Positions 1 through 9,802 of a DNA stretch of 64,000 nt are shown here, piece after piece (position 1 is the stretch's first letter; each line of letters begins with the position of its first letter). The notes under the pieces are model-generated. The model had not been told where the DNA came from and did no database searches. It worked only from the letters and a program-made list of their open reading frames with translations. The translations under genes were made by a program, and so were the position numbers. The stretch is from Demequina litoralis (GTDB lineage: Bacteria > Actinomycetota > Actinomycetes > Actinomycetales > Demequinaceae): the NCBI RefSeq assembly GCF_030418455.1, contig NZ_JAUHPW010000006.1:1-64000 (forward strand), read 5' to 3'.

Positions 1-73
1 ACCGGGGCGTCTCCTGCAGGACCTTGTTCAGTCCCTGCCTGGCGCGTTCCTTCTCGGCGACAGGTGAAGACAT
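1..73 (-). CDS. Possible partial gene, N-terminus only
   Basis: An ATG whose complement lies at 71-73 opens a frame that runs off the left edge of the window without a stop; 24 residues are visible (begins MSSPVAEKERARQGLNKVLQ). The composition is charged and helix-forming, not membrane-like. It would follow the LacI gene on the same strand. Too little is present to name a family, and it may not be a gene. Confidence 0.3.
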   Translation of the reverse strand, partial: MSSPVAEKERARQGLNKVLQETPR

Positions 74-227
74 TACGCACCCCCACCCACCACCGTCAAA
101 TCACCCGCATCCCGGGCGTGTCGCACACGAAACCCCAGGCAGACCCGCTCCCGCGGCCTTCCCCGGCCATCTCCCTGGCCTGGAGCGACCAGAATCCGCG
201 GAGGAAACTTCTCGGGCGGCTCCGGTG
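74..227. other. Intergenic, nothing recognised
   Basis: C-rich spacer between the LacI gene and the left-edge frame. I see no convincing hairpin, operator or small gene in it. Confidence 0.4.
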
Positions 228-1241
228 CTAGACGGTGCCCCGTTCGACGATCCGCGTGGGCAGCGTGACCCGGCCGGCCGCACGCCCATCGATCTCGTCG
301 AGCAGCAGCCTCACCATCTCCCCGCTCACGCGGTCGAAGGGCTGGTGCACCGTCGTGAGGGGAGGATCCGTCTCGAGCGCCACCGGCGCATCGTCGAATC
401 CCGCGACCGCGACGTCCTCGGGCACCTCGATGCCGGCGGAGCGGAGCACGTCCATCGCGCCCGCCGCCATGAGGTCGTTGGCGCAGAACACCCCGTCGAA
501 CGCGACGTCGCGTGCGATCAGCTCGCGCATGGCCTTCCGGCCCGACTCGCGGCCGTAGTCCCCGTACGCCACCAGCTCCTCGGAGAACTCGTCTCCCATG
601 AGCTCACGGAACGCGCGCAGCCTCGCGGTCCCGCCGGAGGTGTCCTGGGGGCCGGCGATGTGGACGAGCCGCGAGCGGCCCTTGTCGCGCAGATACGTGA
701 TCATCGTCCGGGCGCCGCCCTCGTCGTCGGCGGTCGCGTACCCGACGCTGGCCTCGAAGCCCAGCGGCACGCCGGCCGAGATGACCGGCAGGTTCGCCTC
801 GAGCAGGGTCGCGAGGAACTCCTGGCTGTCCCTGTGCGACGACACCACGAGCGCGCCGTCGACGTGACCGCCGGTGAGGTACTCCGTGGCCCGGCGACGC
901 TCCTCGAGCGTGTCCGCCATGATCAGGACGAGCGTCATGCCGTGCTCGGCCAGCGCATCCGCGCACGCGCGGAGGATCTGCAGGAAGTTCGGGTCCGCGA
1001 AGAACCGCTCGTACGACTCGGTGAGGAGGAAGCCGACCGAGCCGGTGCGGCTGGTGGCGAGCGAGCGGGCGTGGGGGTTGATGCGGTACCCCGTCACCCG
1101 GATCGCGCGGTCGACCTGGGCGCGCGAGGGCTCCGACACCCAGTGGCCGCCGTTGAGCACCCTCGACACGGTGCCCCGGGACACCCCGGCCTCGCGGGCC
1201 ACATCGTCGATGGTGGGCCGGCGGCCTCGGGGCTTCGTCAC
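228..1241 (-). CDS. LacI-family transcriptional regulator
   Basis: Sugar-responsive repressor of 337 residues, the usual LacI length. Residues about 7-55 form the helix-turn-helix and hinge helix (TIDDVAREAGVSRGTVSRVLNGG, then SLATSRTGSVGF). The rest is a periplasmic-binding-protein-like sensor ending in the typical FDDAPVALETDPPLTTVHQP segment. The GTG start precedes the conserved helix-turn-helix by the normal few residues. It lies downstream of, and on the same strand as, a ChvE-type sugar ABC operon, so it probably controls that operon; the best operator candidate is the palindrome at 5519-5534. The ligand cannot be read from sequence; arabinose, xylose or galactose are plausible from context. 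Confidence 0.9.
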   Translation of the reverse strand: MTKPRGRRPTIDDVAREAGVSRGTVSRVLNGGHWVSEPSRAQVDRAIRVTGYRINPHARSLATSRTGSVGFLLTESYERFFADPNFLQILRACADALAEHGMTLVLIMADTLEERRRATEYLTGGHVDGALVVSSHRDSQEFLATLLEANLPVISAGVPLGFEASVGYATADDEGGARTMITYLRDKGRSRLVHIAGPQDTSGGTARLRAFRELMGDEFSEELVAYGDYGRESGRKAMRELIARDVAFDGVFCANDLMAAGAMDVLRSAGIEVPEDVAVAGFDDAPVALETDPPLTTVHQPFDRVSGEMVRLLLDEIDGRAAGRVTLPTRIVERGTV

Positions 1242-1344
1242 TGGCAGCTCTCCTCTTGTACGTCTACGAGTATGGACTAGTACCGGTCTCAGCGCGGAGC
1301 CGGGCGGCCCGCGCGTGTCGGGCGCGCATCGTCCGCACGCGAAA

Positions 1345-1368
1345 GGGGCCCCGGCGAACCGGGGCCCC
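1345..1368 (-). terminator. Strong GC hairpin after the sugar permease gene
   Basis: A perfect 10-bp stem, GGGGCCCCGG / CCGGGGCCCC, with a CGAA loop, lies just past the permease stop codon at 1385. It is the likely end of the ABC operon and separates it from the LacI gene. A copy of the dispersed 10-mer (1325-1334) sits beside it. Confidence 0.7.
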
Positions 1369-1384
1369 TCGCGCGACGCGGTGC

Positions 1385-2563
1385 CTAGCGGGCGCCCGCG
1401 CGGCGCTTGTTGTAGACGTCGAACGCGACGGCCAGCAGCAGCACGAGGCCCTTGACCACGGACTGCACCGACTGGTCGACGCCCATGAGCTGCATGCCGT
1501 TCGACATCACCGCCATGATCAGACCACCGACGATGGCGCCGGTGACCCGGCCCACACCACCGGTGACGGCGGCGCCACCGATGAAGCACGCGGCGATCGC
1601 GTCGAGCTCGAACATGTTTCCGGCGGCCGGTTGGGCGCCGTTCGAGCGGGACGAGTAGACGATGCCCGCGACCGAGGCGAGGATGCCCATGTTGAGCATG
1701 ACGCCGAAGTTGACCCACTTGACCTTGACGCCCGAGAGCATCGCCGCCGCGAGGTTGCCGCCGACCGCGTAGACGTGGCGACCGAAGACGGTGCGCTGCG
1801 TCACGAGCGAGTAGGCGATGACCAGCACCGCGAGGATGATGAGGACGTTCGGCAGGCCGCGCGCGTTGGCGAGCTGCCAGGCGAACCACATGACGACGGC
1901 CGCGACCACGACGAGCTTGACGATGAACAGCGGGAACGCCTCGACCGGCTGCTCGTACGCGATGCGCTGGCTGCGCGTGCGCCACGCCGAGAAGACGTAG
2001 CCGGCGACCGCGACGGCGAACACCACGAGGGTGAAGACGTCGTACCCGTTCCCGCCGAGCAACCCGTTCTGGAAGCCGCTCGCGATCTTCTGGTACTGCG
2101 CCGGGAACGGCGACAGCGAGATGTTGCCGAGCACCAGCAGCGTGAGACCGCGGAACAGGAGCATGCCCGCCAGCGTCGTGATGAACGCGGGGATGCCCAC
2201 GAAGGCGACCCAGAAGCCCTGCCAGGCGCCGATCAGCGCACCCGCGGCGAGCGCGGCGAGGACGCCGCCCCACCACGGCACGTCGTGCTTGATCACCAGC
2301 ACCGCCGAGATCGCGCCCGTGACGGCGACCACCGATCCGACGGACAGGTCGATGTGGCCGGCGATGATGACCATCACCATGCCGATCGCGAGGATCAGGA
2401 TGTAGGAGTACTGCAGCACCAGGTTGGTGACGTTCTGCGGGCTGAGCGACGTTCCTCCGGTGAGGAAGAAGAACAGCGCCACGATCGCGACGAACGCGAT
2501 GTAGATGCCGCTCGTGCGCAGGTTCCGGGTGAGCAGCTCCCGAATGTTTGCGGTGCCGGTCAT
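1385..2563 (-). CDS. gguB: Sugar ABC transporter permease (GguB/MmsB type)
   Basis: Inner-membrane channel subunit of a multiple-monosaccharide importer; 392 residues, longer than RbsC-type permeases, as is typical of GguB. About ten hydrophobic segments are visible, with the BPD_transp_2 signatures [15 protein letters not shown] near residue 75 and [20 protein letters not shown] near the C-terminus. The ATG is preceded by an AGGAGG ribosome site and overlaps the ATPase stop (ATGA), so translation is coupled. It is the third gene after the binding protein and the ATPase. Exact sugar specificity is set by the binding protein and is inferred only. Confidence 0.9.
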   Translation of the reverse strand: MTGTANIRELLTRNLRTSGIYIAFVAIVALFFFLTGGTSLSPQNVTNLVLQYSYILILAIGMVMVIIAGHIDLSVGSVVAVTGAISAVLVIKHDVPWWGGVLAALAAGALIGAWQGFWVAFVGIPAFITTLAGMLLFRGLTLLVLGNISLSPFPAQYQKIASGFQNGLLGGNGYDVFTLVVFAVAVAGYVFSAWRTRSQRIAYEQPVEAFPLFIVKLVVVAAVVMWFAWQLANARGLPNVLIILAVLVIAYSLVTQRTVFGRHVYAVGGNLAAAMLSGVKVKWVNFGVMLNMGILASVAGIVYSSRSNGAQPAAGNMFELDAIAACFIGGAAVTGGVGRVTGAIVGGLIMAVMSNGMQLMGVDQSVQSVVKGLVLLLAVAFDVYNKRRAGAR

Positions 2564-4116
2564 GCCCGGACCTCCTTGTCCTTGGTTGCCTTCTCCTGAG
2601 TCATCAGGGTCATGAGCCCCTCCTGCGTGGCTTCGGCGACCGGCACCTCGCCGGTGACGACGCCGAACGCGAGGGTGTAGATGCGGTCGCAGGTGCCGAG
2701 CAGCTCGGGCAGCTCCGACGAGATGATGATGACCGCCTTGCCGGCCGCGACCAGCCGGTTGACGATCGTGTAGATCTCGTACTTCGCGCCGACGTCGATG
2801 CCGCGCGTCGGCTCGTCGAGAATCATCACCTCGGCGTCCGAGTAGATCCACTTGGACAGCACGACCTTCTGCTGGTTGCCGCCCGAGAGGTTGCCGACGG
2901 TCTGCATGACCGACGGCGTCTTGATGTTCATCGAGCCGCGGTACTCCTCCGCGACCTTGATCTCCCGGTTGCCGTCGACCCAGCCGCGCTTGGCGAGCTT
3001 GAACAGCGCCGCGGACGAGATGTTGCGGCGCACGTCGTCGATGAGGTTGAGCCCGTACCGCTTGCGGTCCTCGGTGGCGTACGCGAGGCCGTTCTTGATC
3101 GCGTCTGACACGTCGCGGACCTGGATCTCCTCGCCGTGCATGTACATGCGCCCGGAGATGTCCCGACCGTACGACCGCCCGAAGAGGCTCATCGCGAGCT
3201 CGGTGCGGCCCGCGCCCATGACGCCGGCGATGCCGACGACCTCGCCCTTGCGGACGTTGAACGAGGCGTTGTCGACCACGATGCGGCCCGGCTGGGTCGG
3301 GTGGTAGACGGTCCAGTCCTCGACGCGGAACAGCTCCTCGCCGACGACGTGCTCGCGCTTGGGGTAGCGGTTGGTGAGGTCGCGGCCGACCATGCCGCGG
3401 ATGATGCGGTCCTGGATGCCTTCCTTGCCCGCGACGTCGATGGTCTCGATGGTGTGACCGTCACGGATGATCGTGGTGCGGTCGCAGATCTCCTGGATCT
3501 CGTTGAGCTTGTGGGAGATCATGATCGACGTGATGCCGCGCTCCTTGAGGGAGCGGAGCAGCCCGAGCAGGTGCTCGGAGTCGTCGTCGTTGAGAGCCGA
3601 GGTGGGCTCGTCGAGGATGAGGAGCCGCACGTCCTTGGACAGCGCCTTCGCGATCTCGATGAGCTGCTGCTTGCCGACGCCCAGCTGGTTGACCGGGGTC
3701 GTCGGGTTCTCGTCCAGCCCGACCTGCTCGAGCAGGCGCATGGCGTCGTGGTTGGTCTGGTTCCAGTCGATCATCCCGTTCTTCCCGCGGCGCTCGTTGC
3801 CGAGGAAGATGTTCTCCGCCACCGAGAGGTAGGGGATCAGCGCCAGCTCCTGGTGGATGATGACGATGCCCTTGTGCTCGGAGTCGGGGATCGAGTGGAA
3901 CTTCTGGACATCGTCGTCGAAGACGATGTCGCCCTCGTAGGTGCCGTACGGATAGACGCCCGAGAGGACCTTCATCAGCGTTGACTTGCCTGCGCCGTTC
4001 TCGCCGCAGATGCCGTGGATCTCGCCGTCGATCACGCTGAGCTCGACGTCGGAGAGCGCCTTGACGCCGGGGAAGGTCTTGGTGATCTTCCGCATCTCAA
4101 GGATGTGCTTCGGCAT
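2560..4116 (-). CDS. gguA: Sugar ABC transporter ATPase, two-domain (GguA type)
   Basis: Energising subunit of the monosaccharide importer; 518 residues with two tandem ATPase domains, the RbsA/XylG/GguA layout. The first domain shows Walker [13 protein letters not shown] near residue 40 and [11 protein letters not shown]; the second has a degenerate A loop ([12 protein letters not shown] near 300) but an intact LSGGNQQKV signature and [11 protein letters not shown], as is normal for this family. ATG with GGAGGTGAG upstream. It lies 82 bases after the binding-protein gene, across a stem-loop, and is coupled to the permease. Confidence 0.93.
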   Translation of the reverse strand: MPKHILEMRKITKTFPGVKALSDVELSVIDGEIHGICGENGAGKSTLMKVLSGVYPYGTYEGDIVFDDDVQKFHSIPDSEHKGIVIIHQELALIPYLSVAENIFLGNERRGKNGMIDWNQTNHDAMRLLEQVGLDENPTTPVNQLGVGKQQLIEIAKALSKDVRLLILDEPTSALNDDDSEHLLGLLRSLKERGITSIMISHKLNEIQEICDRTTIIRDGHTIETIDVAGKEGIQDRIIRGMVGRDLTNRYPKREHVVGEELFRVEDWTVYHPTQPGRIVVDNASFNVRKGEVVGIAGVMGAGRTELAMSLFGRSYGRDISGRMYMHGEEIQVRDVSDAIKNGLAYATEDRKRYGLNLIDDVRRNISSAALFKLAKRGWVDGNREIKVAEEYRGSMNIKTPSVMQTVGNLSGGNQQKVVLSKWIYSDAEVMILDEPTRGIDVGAKYEIYTIVNRLVAAGKAVIIISSELPELLGTCDRIYTLAFGVVTGEVPVAEATQEGLMTLMTQEKATKDKEVRA

Positions 4117-4160
4117 GTCTCACCTCCAAGGGTGTGAGAGGGGTTCGGAGGGAGGGGCTG

Positions 4161-4190
4161 GCGGTGCCGGCCCCGAGGGGCCGGCACCGC
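4161..4190 (-). terminator. Stem-loop between binding-protein and ATPase genes
   Basis: A near-perfect inverted repeat (arms GCGGTGCCGGCCCC and its complement) lies in the short gap after the binding-protein gene. There is no T-run. In solute ABC operons such hairpins stabilise or partly terminate the upstream message, giving more binding protein than channel. Equivalent hairpins occur in the other two sugar ABC operons of this window. Confidence 0.65.
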
Positions 4191-4198
4191 CGGGCGAC

Positions 4199-5362
4199 CT
4201 AGGCGACGCCCTTGTCGACCTGCTCCTGGGTCCAGTAACCGGAGTCGATCAGCAGCTCCTGGACGTTGCCCGAGTAGACGATGTCCGACTCGAGGAGGTA
4301 CGACGGCACGACCTTCACGCCGTTGTCGTAGGTCTCGGTGTCGTTCGCCTCGGGCTCCTCACCCGCGAGGTACGCGAGCGCCGCCACGACCGCCTGGTCG
4401 GCGAGCTTGCGGGTGTCCTTGAAGATGGTCGCGAACTGCACGTCGTCCACGATCAGCTTGACGGACTCGATCTCGGCGTCCTGGCCGGTCACGACCGGGA
4501 AGCCGTCGGCGACGGTGCCCGAGTAGCCGTTGTTCTGGAGCGCCGTGATGATGCCGCGCGACAGACCGTCGTAGGGCGACAGCACGCCGTCGACCTTCTC
4601 GTCGGTGCCGACGTAGTTGCCGGTGAGGAGGTCCTCCATGCGCTTCTGCGCGGTCTCCTGCTGCCAGCGCAGCGTGGCGGCCTGCTCGATGTCCGTCTGG
4701 CCCGACGGCACGACGAGGGTGCCCTCGTCGATGTAGGGCTGAAGGGTGTCGATCGCGCCCTGCCAGAAGAAGTGCGCGTTGTTGTCGTCCAGCGAGCCGG
4801 CGAAGAGCTCGACGTTGAACGGACCCTCGGCGTCGCCCTCCGAGCCGTCCTCGTTGAGGAGGCCGAGGCCCACGAGCAGCGAGGTGGCCTGCTGCACGCC
4901 GACGTTGTAGTTGTCGAAGGTGACGTAGAAGTCCACGTTCTCCGAGTCGCGGATGAGGCGGTCGTACGAGATGACCGGGATGCCCGCGTCCGCGGCGGCC
5001 TGCAGCTGGCTCGACAGCGCGGTGCCGTCGATCGCCGCGATGATGAGGCCCTTGACGCCGTTGGTGATCATGTTGTCGATCTGCTGCGACTGGGTCGGGA
5101 TGTCGTCGGCCGCGTACTGCAGGTCGACCTCGAAGCCCTCGGCCTCGAGACCCGCCTTGACGGCGTCGCCGTCGGCGATCCAGCGGGACGAGGTCTGGGT
5201 GGGCATCGCCACACCGATGGTGCCGCCCTCTTCCATCATCGCGCCGTCGTCGCCCGAAGCCGAGCTGTCGGTGCTGCTGCCCGCGCCGCCGCCGGAGCAG
5301 GCCGCGAGGGTGAATGCGAGCGCCGCGCCGGCGCCGGCCGCCAGGAACTTCCTGAACTTCAT
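4199..5362 (-). CDS. chvE: Sugar-binding lipoprotein of ABC importer (ChvE type)
   Basis: Extracellular sugar receptor, 387 residues. The N-terminus is a lipoprotein signal with lipobox LAAC and lipidation Cys22, followed by a Ser/Gly-rich linker. The body is a Peripla_BP_4 sugar-binding fold; stretches such as SSRWIADGDAVKAGLEAEGF and DGVLSPYDGLSRGIITALQ are typical of ChvE-like multiple-sugar binding proteins, which recognise galactose, arabinose, xylose and glucose in characterised members. First gene of the operon with gguA-gguB. Its position between a LacI gene and the araDA genes supports L-arabinose or D-galactose uptake; this is inference from neighbours. Confidence 0.9.
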   Translation of the reverse strand: MKFRKFLAAGAGAALAFTLAACSGGGAGSSTDSSASGDDGAMMEEGGTIGVAMPTQTSSRWIADGDAVKAGLEAEGFEVDLQYAADDIPTQSQQIDNMITNGVKGLIIAAIDGTALSSQLQAAADAGIPVISYDRLIRDSENVDFYVTFDNYNVGVQQATSLLVGLGLLNEDGSEGDAEGPFNVELFAGSLDDNNAHFFWQGAIDTLQPYIDEGTLVVPSGQTDIEQAATLRWQQETAQKRMEDLLTGNYVGTDEKVDGVLSPYDGLSRGIITALQNNGYSGTVADGFPVVTGQDAEIESVKLIVDDVQFATIFKDTRKLADQAVVAALAYLAGEEPEANDTETYDNGVKVVPSYLLESDIVYSGNVQELLIDSGYWTQEQVDKGVA

Positions 5363-5518
5363 ATCTCCTCCTCGAGATACCGGCCCGCGCCTTCGCGGGC
5401 CGTGCGCTTCACAGTGTGTTTGCGTTCACACGCAGAGTCAAACCTTATTCGTCACGATGCGGTCACAAGCGTGTGACACCTTGAATTAAATAGGTCTACC
5501 AGGGATTTCACGGAAATG

Positions 5519-5534
5519 CTGGGAGCGCTCCCAG
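5519..5534. promoter_or_regulatory. LacI-type operator CTGGGAGCGCTCCCAG
   Basis: Perfect 16-base palindrome. Its core TGGGAGCGCTCCCA is identical to the CebR/CelR box known from Streptomyces and Thermobifida, which LacI-family cellobiose regulators bind. Here it lies about 160 bases upstream of the ChvE-type binding protein and is the best candidate target for the LacI protein at the left edge. The regulator could also be encoded elsewhere. Confidence 0.75.
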
Positions 5535-5774
5535 TCTTGCGGCACGCGGTGCCGTGACATTCGACCGCTCGACCCGGGACCTTCGACCCAGCCCCGAGGC
5601 GCCCTCGAGACGGGCCGCTGCACCCGCCCGGACCCGGCCCGCGGCACCGTGGCGGCGGTGCCGCGCGGCGCGCGCCCCGCTGCAGCCGGAGCCGACGCCG
5701 CATCGTCCCCCGTCACCTCCCCGGCAGGTCTCGCGGGGCGCCCGACCCGCCGCCGACGCACCCCGGAACGACGG

Positions 5775-5800
5775 AAGGCCCCGGCATCAGCCGGGGCCTT
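5775..5800 (-). terminator. Terminator hairpin of araDA
   Basis: Perfect 10-bp stem AAGGCCCCGG / CCGGGGCCTT with a 6-base loop, 20 bases past the araA stop codon. On the transcribed strand the stem ends in TT and no longer T-run follows. Confidence 0.75.
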
Positions 5801-5820
5801 CCTGGGACGTACGCCGAGGG

Positions 5821-7335
5821 TCAGCGACCGCCCATCGCGTAGTACGCGTTGTTCCAGCGGATCTGCTGCTCGAAGCCCTCGTAGGTGGTGTCCTCGTCGA
5901 TGACGAGGAGCTCGATGCCCACCATCTTCGCGAAGTCCTTGATGACGTCGACGCCGATCTGGTTCGACATCGCCGTGTGGTGCGCGCCACCGGTCTGCAG
6001 CCACGACGCGACGGCCGTGGTGAAGTCCGGGCGGGGCGTCCACACCGCGTGGCCGACCGGGAGGTTCGGCATGGGCTCGGGCAGGTCGACGTTGTCGACC
6101 ACGTTCGCGACGAGGCGGAAGCGGTCGCGCATGTCGGACAGCGCGACGACCACGGCCTCGCCCGCGTCGGCGGTGAAGACCAGGCGGACCGGGTCCTCCT
6201 TGCCGCCGATGCCGAGCGGGTGGATCTCGAGGCGCGCCTTCTTCGACGACAGCGCCGGGTTGACCTCGAGCATGTGCGCGCCGAGCGACAGCTCCTCGCC
6301 GGGCACCAGGTGGTACGTGTAGTCCTCCATGAGCGACGAGCCGCCGGGCAGGCCGGCGCCCATCACGGCACAGAGGTGCACGAGGATCGCGGTCTTCCAG
6401 TCGCCCTCCGCGCCGAAGCCGTAGCCGTCGGCCATGAGGCGCTGGACCGCGAGGCCCGGCAGCTGCTTGAGGCCGCCGAGGTCCTCGAACGTGTCGGTGA
6501 AGGCGGAGAAGCCGCCCTCCTCGAGGAACGAGCGCAGCCCGACCTCGATGGCCGCGGCGTCGCGCAGCGACTGGTGGCGCTCGCCGCCGGGGAGCAGCTC
6601 GGGGACCACCTCGTACTCGGCGAGGTAGACCTCGATGAGCGCGTCGACCGCCGCATCGTCCACCGCGTCCACGCGCTCGACGAGCTCGTTGACGCCCCAC
6701 GTGTTGATCTGCGCGCCGAGCTTGATCTCGGCCTCGGTCTTGTCGCCCTCGGTGACGGCGACGAAGCGCATGTTGTCGCCGAAGCGCGCGACCTTGAGGT
6801 TCTTCGCGGCGGCGGCGCCGGCGGCCGCGCGCGACCACACGCCGATGCGCTCGGACACGGCCGGCGTCGACGGGTGGCCCACGACCGTGGTGCGGGCGAC
6901 GTTCATGCGCGACTCGATGTACGCGTACTCGCGGTCGCCGTGCGCGGCCTGGTTGAGGTTCATGAAGTCGAAGTCGATGCTCGCCCAGGGCAGCTCGCGG
7001 TTCGCCTGCGTGGCGAGGTGGAGCAGCGGCTTCTGGAGCGCGTTGAGGCCCGCGATCCACATCTTCGCCGGGGAGAAGGTGTGCATCCAGGTGATGACGC
7101 CGATGACCTTGGGGTCCGCGTTGGCGGCCATGATCGTCTCGAGGATCTCGTCGCGGTTCTTGACGACGGGCTTCCACACGACGGTCACGGGGATGTCGCC
7201 CGACGCCTTGAGCGTCTCGACGACCTCGGTCGACTGGTCGGCGACCTGCTTGAGCACCTCGTCGCCGTAGAGGGTCTGCGATCCGGTGAGGAACCAGACC
7301 TCGTACTCGGCGAGGGTGGGAACGATGCTGGTCAC
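5821..7335 (-). CDS. araA: L-arabinose isomerase
   Basis: Interconverts L-arabinose and L-ribulose in the cytoplasm, the first step of bacterial arabinose use; 504 residues, normal for the family. Begins [23 protein letters not shown], and carries family blocks with catalytic and metal-binding acids and histidines: [33 protein letters not shown] and the C-terminal [11 protein letters not shown]. The GTG start directly follows the araD stop codon. Second gene of an araD-araA operon. No ribulokinase (araB) is present in the window, so the pathway must be completed elsewhere. Confidence 0.97.
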   Translation of the reverse strand: MTSIVPTLAEYEVWFLTGSQTLYGDEVLKQVADQSTEVVETLKASGDIPVTVVWKPVVKNRDEILETIMAANADPKVIGVITWMHTFSPAKMWIAGLNALQKPLLHLATQANRELPWASIDFDFMNLNQAAHGDREYAYIESRMNVARTTVVGHPSTPAVSERIGVWSRAAAGAAAAKNLKVARFGDNMRFVAVTEGDKTEAEIKLGAQINTWGVNELVERVDAVDDAAVDALIEVYLAEYEVVPELLPGGERHQSLRDAAAIEVGLRSFLEEGGFSAFTDTFEDLGGLKQLPGLAVQRLMADGYGFGAEGDWKTAILVHLCAVMGAGLPGGSSLMEDYTYHLVPGEELSLGAHMLEVNPALSSKKARLEIHPLGIGGKEDPVRLVFTADAGEAVVVALSDMRDRFRLVANVVDNVDLPEPMPNLPVGHAVWTPRPDFTTAVASWLQTGGAHHTAMSNQIGVDVIKDFAKMVGIELLVIDEDTTYEGFEQQIRWNNAYYAMGGR

Positions 7336-8043
7336 TTACATGCCTCCCTGCGGCTTCTGGCCGTAGACGTTCTGGTAGCGGTCGAACAGCGCGTCGATCT
7401 TCTCCTGCGGGATCTCGACGAGCTCGCCCAGCTGGCGGGCGATGTGCGTGGTGCGCGCGACGTCCTCGCACATGACGGCGGCCTTGACGGCGTCGCGCGC
7501 GTCCTTGCCGATGGTGAAGGGGCCGTGGTTGGCCATGAGCACCGCGCGCGAGCGGTGGCCCTCGAGCGTCGCGACGATGCCGCGGCCGATCGAGTCGTCG
7601 CCGATGATCGCGAACGGGCCGACGGGGATCTCGCCGCCGAACTCGTCCGCCATGCCGGTGATGTGGCACGGGATGGGCTCGTTGCGGGCCGCCCATGCGG
7701 TCGCGTAGGTCGAGTGGGTGTGGACCACGCCGCCGACGTGCGGCATCGCGCGGTAGACGTACGCGTGCGCGGCGGTGTCCGACGAGGGGCTGCGGTCCGA
7801 GCCGGGCGAGCCGGGGACCACGTTGCCGTCGAGGTCGCACAGGATCATGTTGTCCGGTGTGAGGTCGTCGTAGTCGACGCCCGACGGCTTGATGACGAAG
7901 TGCTGGGTGCCGGGCACACGCTCGGAGACGTTGCCGCCCGTCCACACGACGAGGCCGTAGCGGGTGAGCTCGCCGTGGAGCTTCGCAACCCTCTCCCGGC
8001 TCTTGCGGATCGCGCTGACCTGCTCAGCGGTGAAGCTTGTCAC
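7336..8043 (-). CDS. araD: L-ribulose-5-phosphate 4-epimerase
   Basis: Converts L-ribulose 5-phosphate to D-xylulose 5-phosphate; 235 residues, class II aldolase/adducin fold. Zinc-binding histidines are visible in VVHTHSTYATAWAA (near residue 100) and in the distal part, with the substrate loop ANHGPFTIGKDA. The conserved WTGGNVSERVPG block is near residue 35. GTG start with GGAG upstream; first gene of araDA. An AraR-like operator lies about 230 bases upstream. Confidence 0.95.
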   Translation of the reverse strand: MTSFTAEQVSAIRKSRERVAKLHGELTRYGLVVWTGGNVSERVPGTQHFVIKPSGVDYDDLTPDNMILCDLDGNVVPGSPGSDRSPSSDTAAHAYVYRAMPHVGGVVHTHSTYATAWAARNEPIPCHITGMADEFGGEIPVGPFAIIGDDSIGRGIVATLEGHRSRAVLMANHGPFTIGKDARDAVKAAVMCEDVARTTHIARQLGELVEIPQEKIDALFDRYQNVYGQKPQGGM

Positions 8044-8475
8044 GAGATGGACTCCTTAACCTCTCTGAGGCCGCCATGGCCTCGCTGGGACTCGTGCCGC
8101 ATCACGCCGCGCGTCGCATCGTCGTGGGTGCGGTGGTGCGGGGCTCACGCCCCTCGGTGGGGAGGTCGGTGGCGGCCGCCCCTGCCCGCGCGCCGCGGTC
8201 GGCGCCGGCGGGCGGAGCGATGCTCTGCTCAACCATCCTGGCCCCTTCGCGCAGCGTGTCGGTGCTGGTTTTAACGTTAACATACCGGGTCGTCCCCGGC
8301 GGTCACGGGCCGTTCGTCCCGCCCCCGTCCCACCCACCGTGCCTCACGCTAGCCCAGCCGCGAGGCGTCCGCGCGGCGAGGGACGATGCGGTGGCGGGGG
8401 GCCTCCCGCACGTCTCCGGCGTCGTGCGGCGGGCCTACGCGGGATCCGCGGGCGCGGGGCCGCCCGAGCCGCGCG
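8044..8475. other. Intergenic: araDA control region
   Basis: The 432-base gap between araD and the AraR-like gene contains the operator at 8269-8282 and a 10-mer copy at 8381-8390. The part next to araD (8050-8260) is GC-rich with no recognisable small gene. The leftward araDA promoter should lie close to the operator, which is in a short AT-rich patch, implying a long leader. Confidence 0.5.
8269..8282. promoter_or_regulatory. AraR-like operator in front of araDA
   Basis: TTTTAACGTTAACA, with the palindromic core TTAACGTTAA, matches 12 of 14 bases of the operator TGTTGACGTTAACA found in front of galK. The LacI-family gene between the two sites is the obvious binder. Confidence 0.8.
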
Positions 8476-9498
8476 TCAGGCGGGCGCGGGACCGGTGGAG
8501 CCGCGCACGACGAGCCACGGCTCGACCGGGGCGAGCTCGCCCGGCTCGCGGCCGTTGATGATCTCCATGAGGGCGGTCACGGCGCGCAGGCCGACCTCGG
8601 TGAAGTCCTGATGGACCGTGGTGAGCGCGGGGTGCGCGTAGCCCGACTCGGGCACGTCGTCGAAGCCCACCACGGACACGTCGTCCGGCACGGCCAGCCC
8701 GCGCTCCTCGAGCGCGTGGATCGCGCCCATCGCCATCGGGTCGTTCGCGCAGAACAGCGCAGTCACGCCCTCCTCGACCGCGAGACCCGCCCGGTAGCCC
8801 GCATCGGCGCTCCAGTCCCCCTCGAGGACGGGCAGCTGCTCGAGCCCGCGCTCCTCGAGGAAGCGCACGAAGGTGTCGCGTCGCAGCTGCGCCTCGGTGA
8901 GCCCCGAGAGGCCCGTGATGTGCTGGAAGCGGCGGTGGCCCAGGTCGTAGAGGTGCTCGAGCGCGAGCCGCGTGCCCGCGACCTGGTCGACCGCGACCGA
9001 GCGCTCGGCGTGCGAGTTCCCGGTGAGGACGTAGAGCACCGGCACGTCGGTGGTGGTCTCGACGGCGGCGAGGATGTCGGGGTGCTGCGCCATCACCACG
9101 AGCGCGTCGACCGAGCGCGCGAGGAGGAAGTCGAGCGCCTCGCCCATCGACGACGGCTCCCACGACGCGGTCGTGATGAGCGGCTTGAAGCCCACGCGCT
9201 TGGCCGCGTGCTCGATCGCGTAGAGCGTGCTCGTGGGCCCGAAGTGCGGCACCTCGGGCATGATCACGCCGATCACCTCGGAGCGCCCGGTCGCGAGCGC
9301 GCGGGCCGCCATGTTGCGGCGGTAGCCCAGGTCGCGGATCGCCTGCAGCACGCGCTCGCGCGTCTCGGGGCGAATCCCCGGGAAGTCGTTGAGCACTCGC
9401 GAGACCGTCTGGTGGGACACGCCGGCCCGGGCCGCGACGTCGTGCATGCTCGGGCCGCGACCGGACTTGCTCAGCGAGGCTGGACGCTCCGGTGTCAT
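8476..9498 (-). CDS. LacI-family regulator of arabinose/galactose genes
   Basis: Repressor of 340 residues. The helix-turn-helix is at about residues 17-40 (MHDVAARAGVSHQTVSRVLNDF), followed by the hinge helix NMAARALATGRSEVIGV and a sugar-sensing domain ending in VVGFDDVPESGYAHPALTTVHQDF. It sits between araDA (leftward) and galKE (rightward), and near-identical AT-rich palindromes lie before both. It therefore probably represses both operons and itself. Effector sugar unknown; L-arabinose or D-galactose are likely. Confidence 0.9.
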   Translation of the reverse strand: MTPERPASLSKSGRGPSMHDVAARAGVSHQTVSRVLNDFPGIRPETRERVLQAIRDLGYRRNMAARALATGRSEVIGVIMPEVPHFGPTSTLYAIEHAAKRVGFKPLITTASWEPSSMGEALDFLLARSVDALVVMAQHPDILAAVETTTDVPVLYVLTGNSHAERSVAVDQVAGTRLALEHLYDLGHRRFQHITGLSGLTEAQLRRDTFVRFLEERGLEQLPVLEGDWSADAGYRAGLAVEEGVTALFCANDPMAMGAIHALEERGLAVPDDVSVVGFDDVPESGYAHPALTTVHQDFTEVGLRAVTALMEIINGREPGELAPVEPWLVVRGSTGPAPA

Positions 9499-9525
9499 GG
9501 CGGTCAGGTTAGCCCACCGCGTGCA

Positions 9526-9576
9526 GGGACGATGCGGGGAGGAGGTCCCGCGTGGGCGCGGCCCGCGCATCGTCCC
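9526..9576. repeat. Inverted pair of the 10-mer
   Basis: GGGACGATGCG and its exact complement CGCATCGTCCC face each other 29 bases apart, 28 bases from the start codon of the regulator. Such pairing is the arrangement in which Neisseria uptake sequences form terminator hairpins, but this one lies in a 5-prime region and not after a gene. Confidence 0.85.
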
Positions 9577-9655
9577 TCCGGGCACGCCCCCGATGCCGCC
9601 GGGCACGGCCCCGGCGCGCTCGCCGGGGACCACCGTCCCGTATCGCCACCCCGCA

Positions 9656-9683
9656 TGTTGACGATAACATGTTGACGTTAACA
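9656..9683. promoter_or_regulatory. Two tandem AraR-like operators
   Basis: TGTTGACGATAACA and TGTTGACGTTAACA abut head to tail in a conspicuously AT-rich patch. Spacing of 14 bases between centres suggests binding on different helix faces or alternative occupancy. They lie between the divergent regulator and galK promoters and match the araDA operator. Confidence 0.85.
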
Positions 9684-9802
9684 ACCGGCGTGCCGCCCGG
9701 GAGGGCCCACCTCGACGCCTCGCAGCACCCGCGACGCCCATGGGAGCATGGGGACGGGCCCGCGGGGCGCCCGCGCCGGCCGCAGCATCCGATGGAGGAA
9801 CC

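Larger units (their letters stand above)
5363..5820. other. Intergenic: ChvE-operon promoter region and araA terminator
   Basis: This 458-base gap holds the leftward control region of the ABC operon (unusually AT-rich around 5440-5510), three dyads (5411-5431 around GTGTTTGCGTTCACAC; 5462-5477 GTCACAAGCGTGTGAC; 5519-5534), a copy of the 10-mer at 5699-5708, and the araA terminator at 5775-5800. I see no gene in it. The first two dyads are of unknown function and could bind regulators or be chance. Confidence 0.6.
9499..9802. other. Intergenic between regulator and galK
   Basis: The 304-base divergent region holds, from left, an inverted pair of the 10-mer (9526-9576), a GC-rich stretch, the tandem operators (9656-9683) and the galK leader with its ribosome site. 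No gene is seen. Confidence 0.6.
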
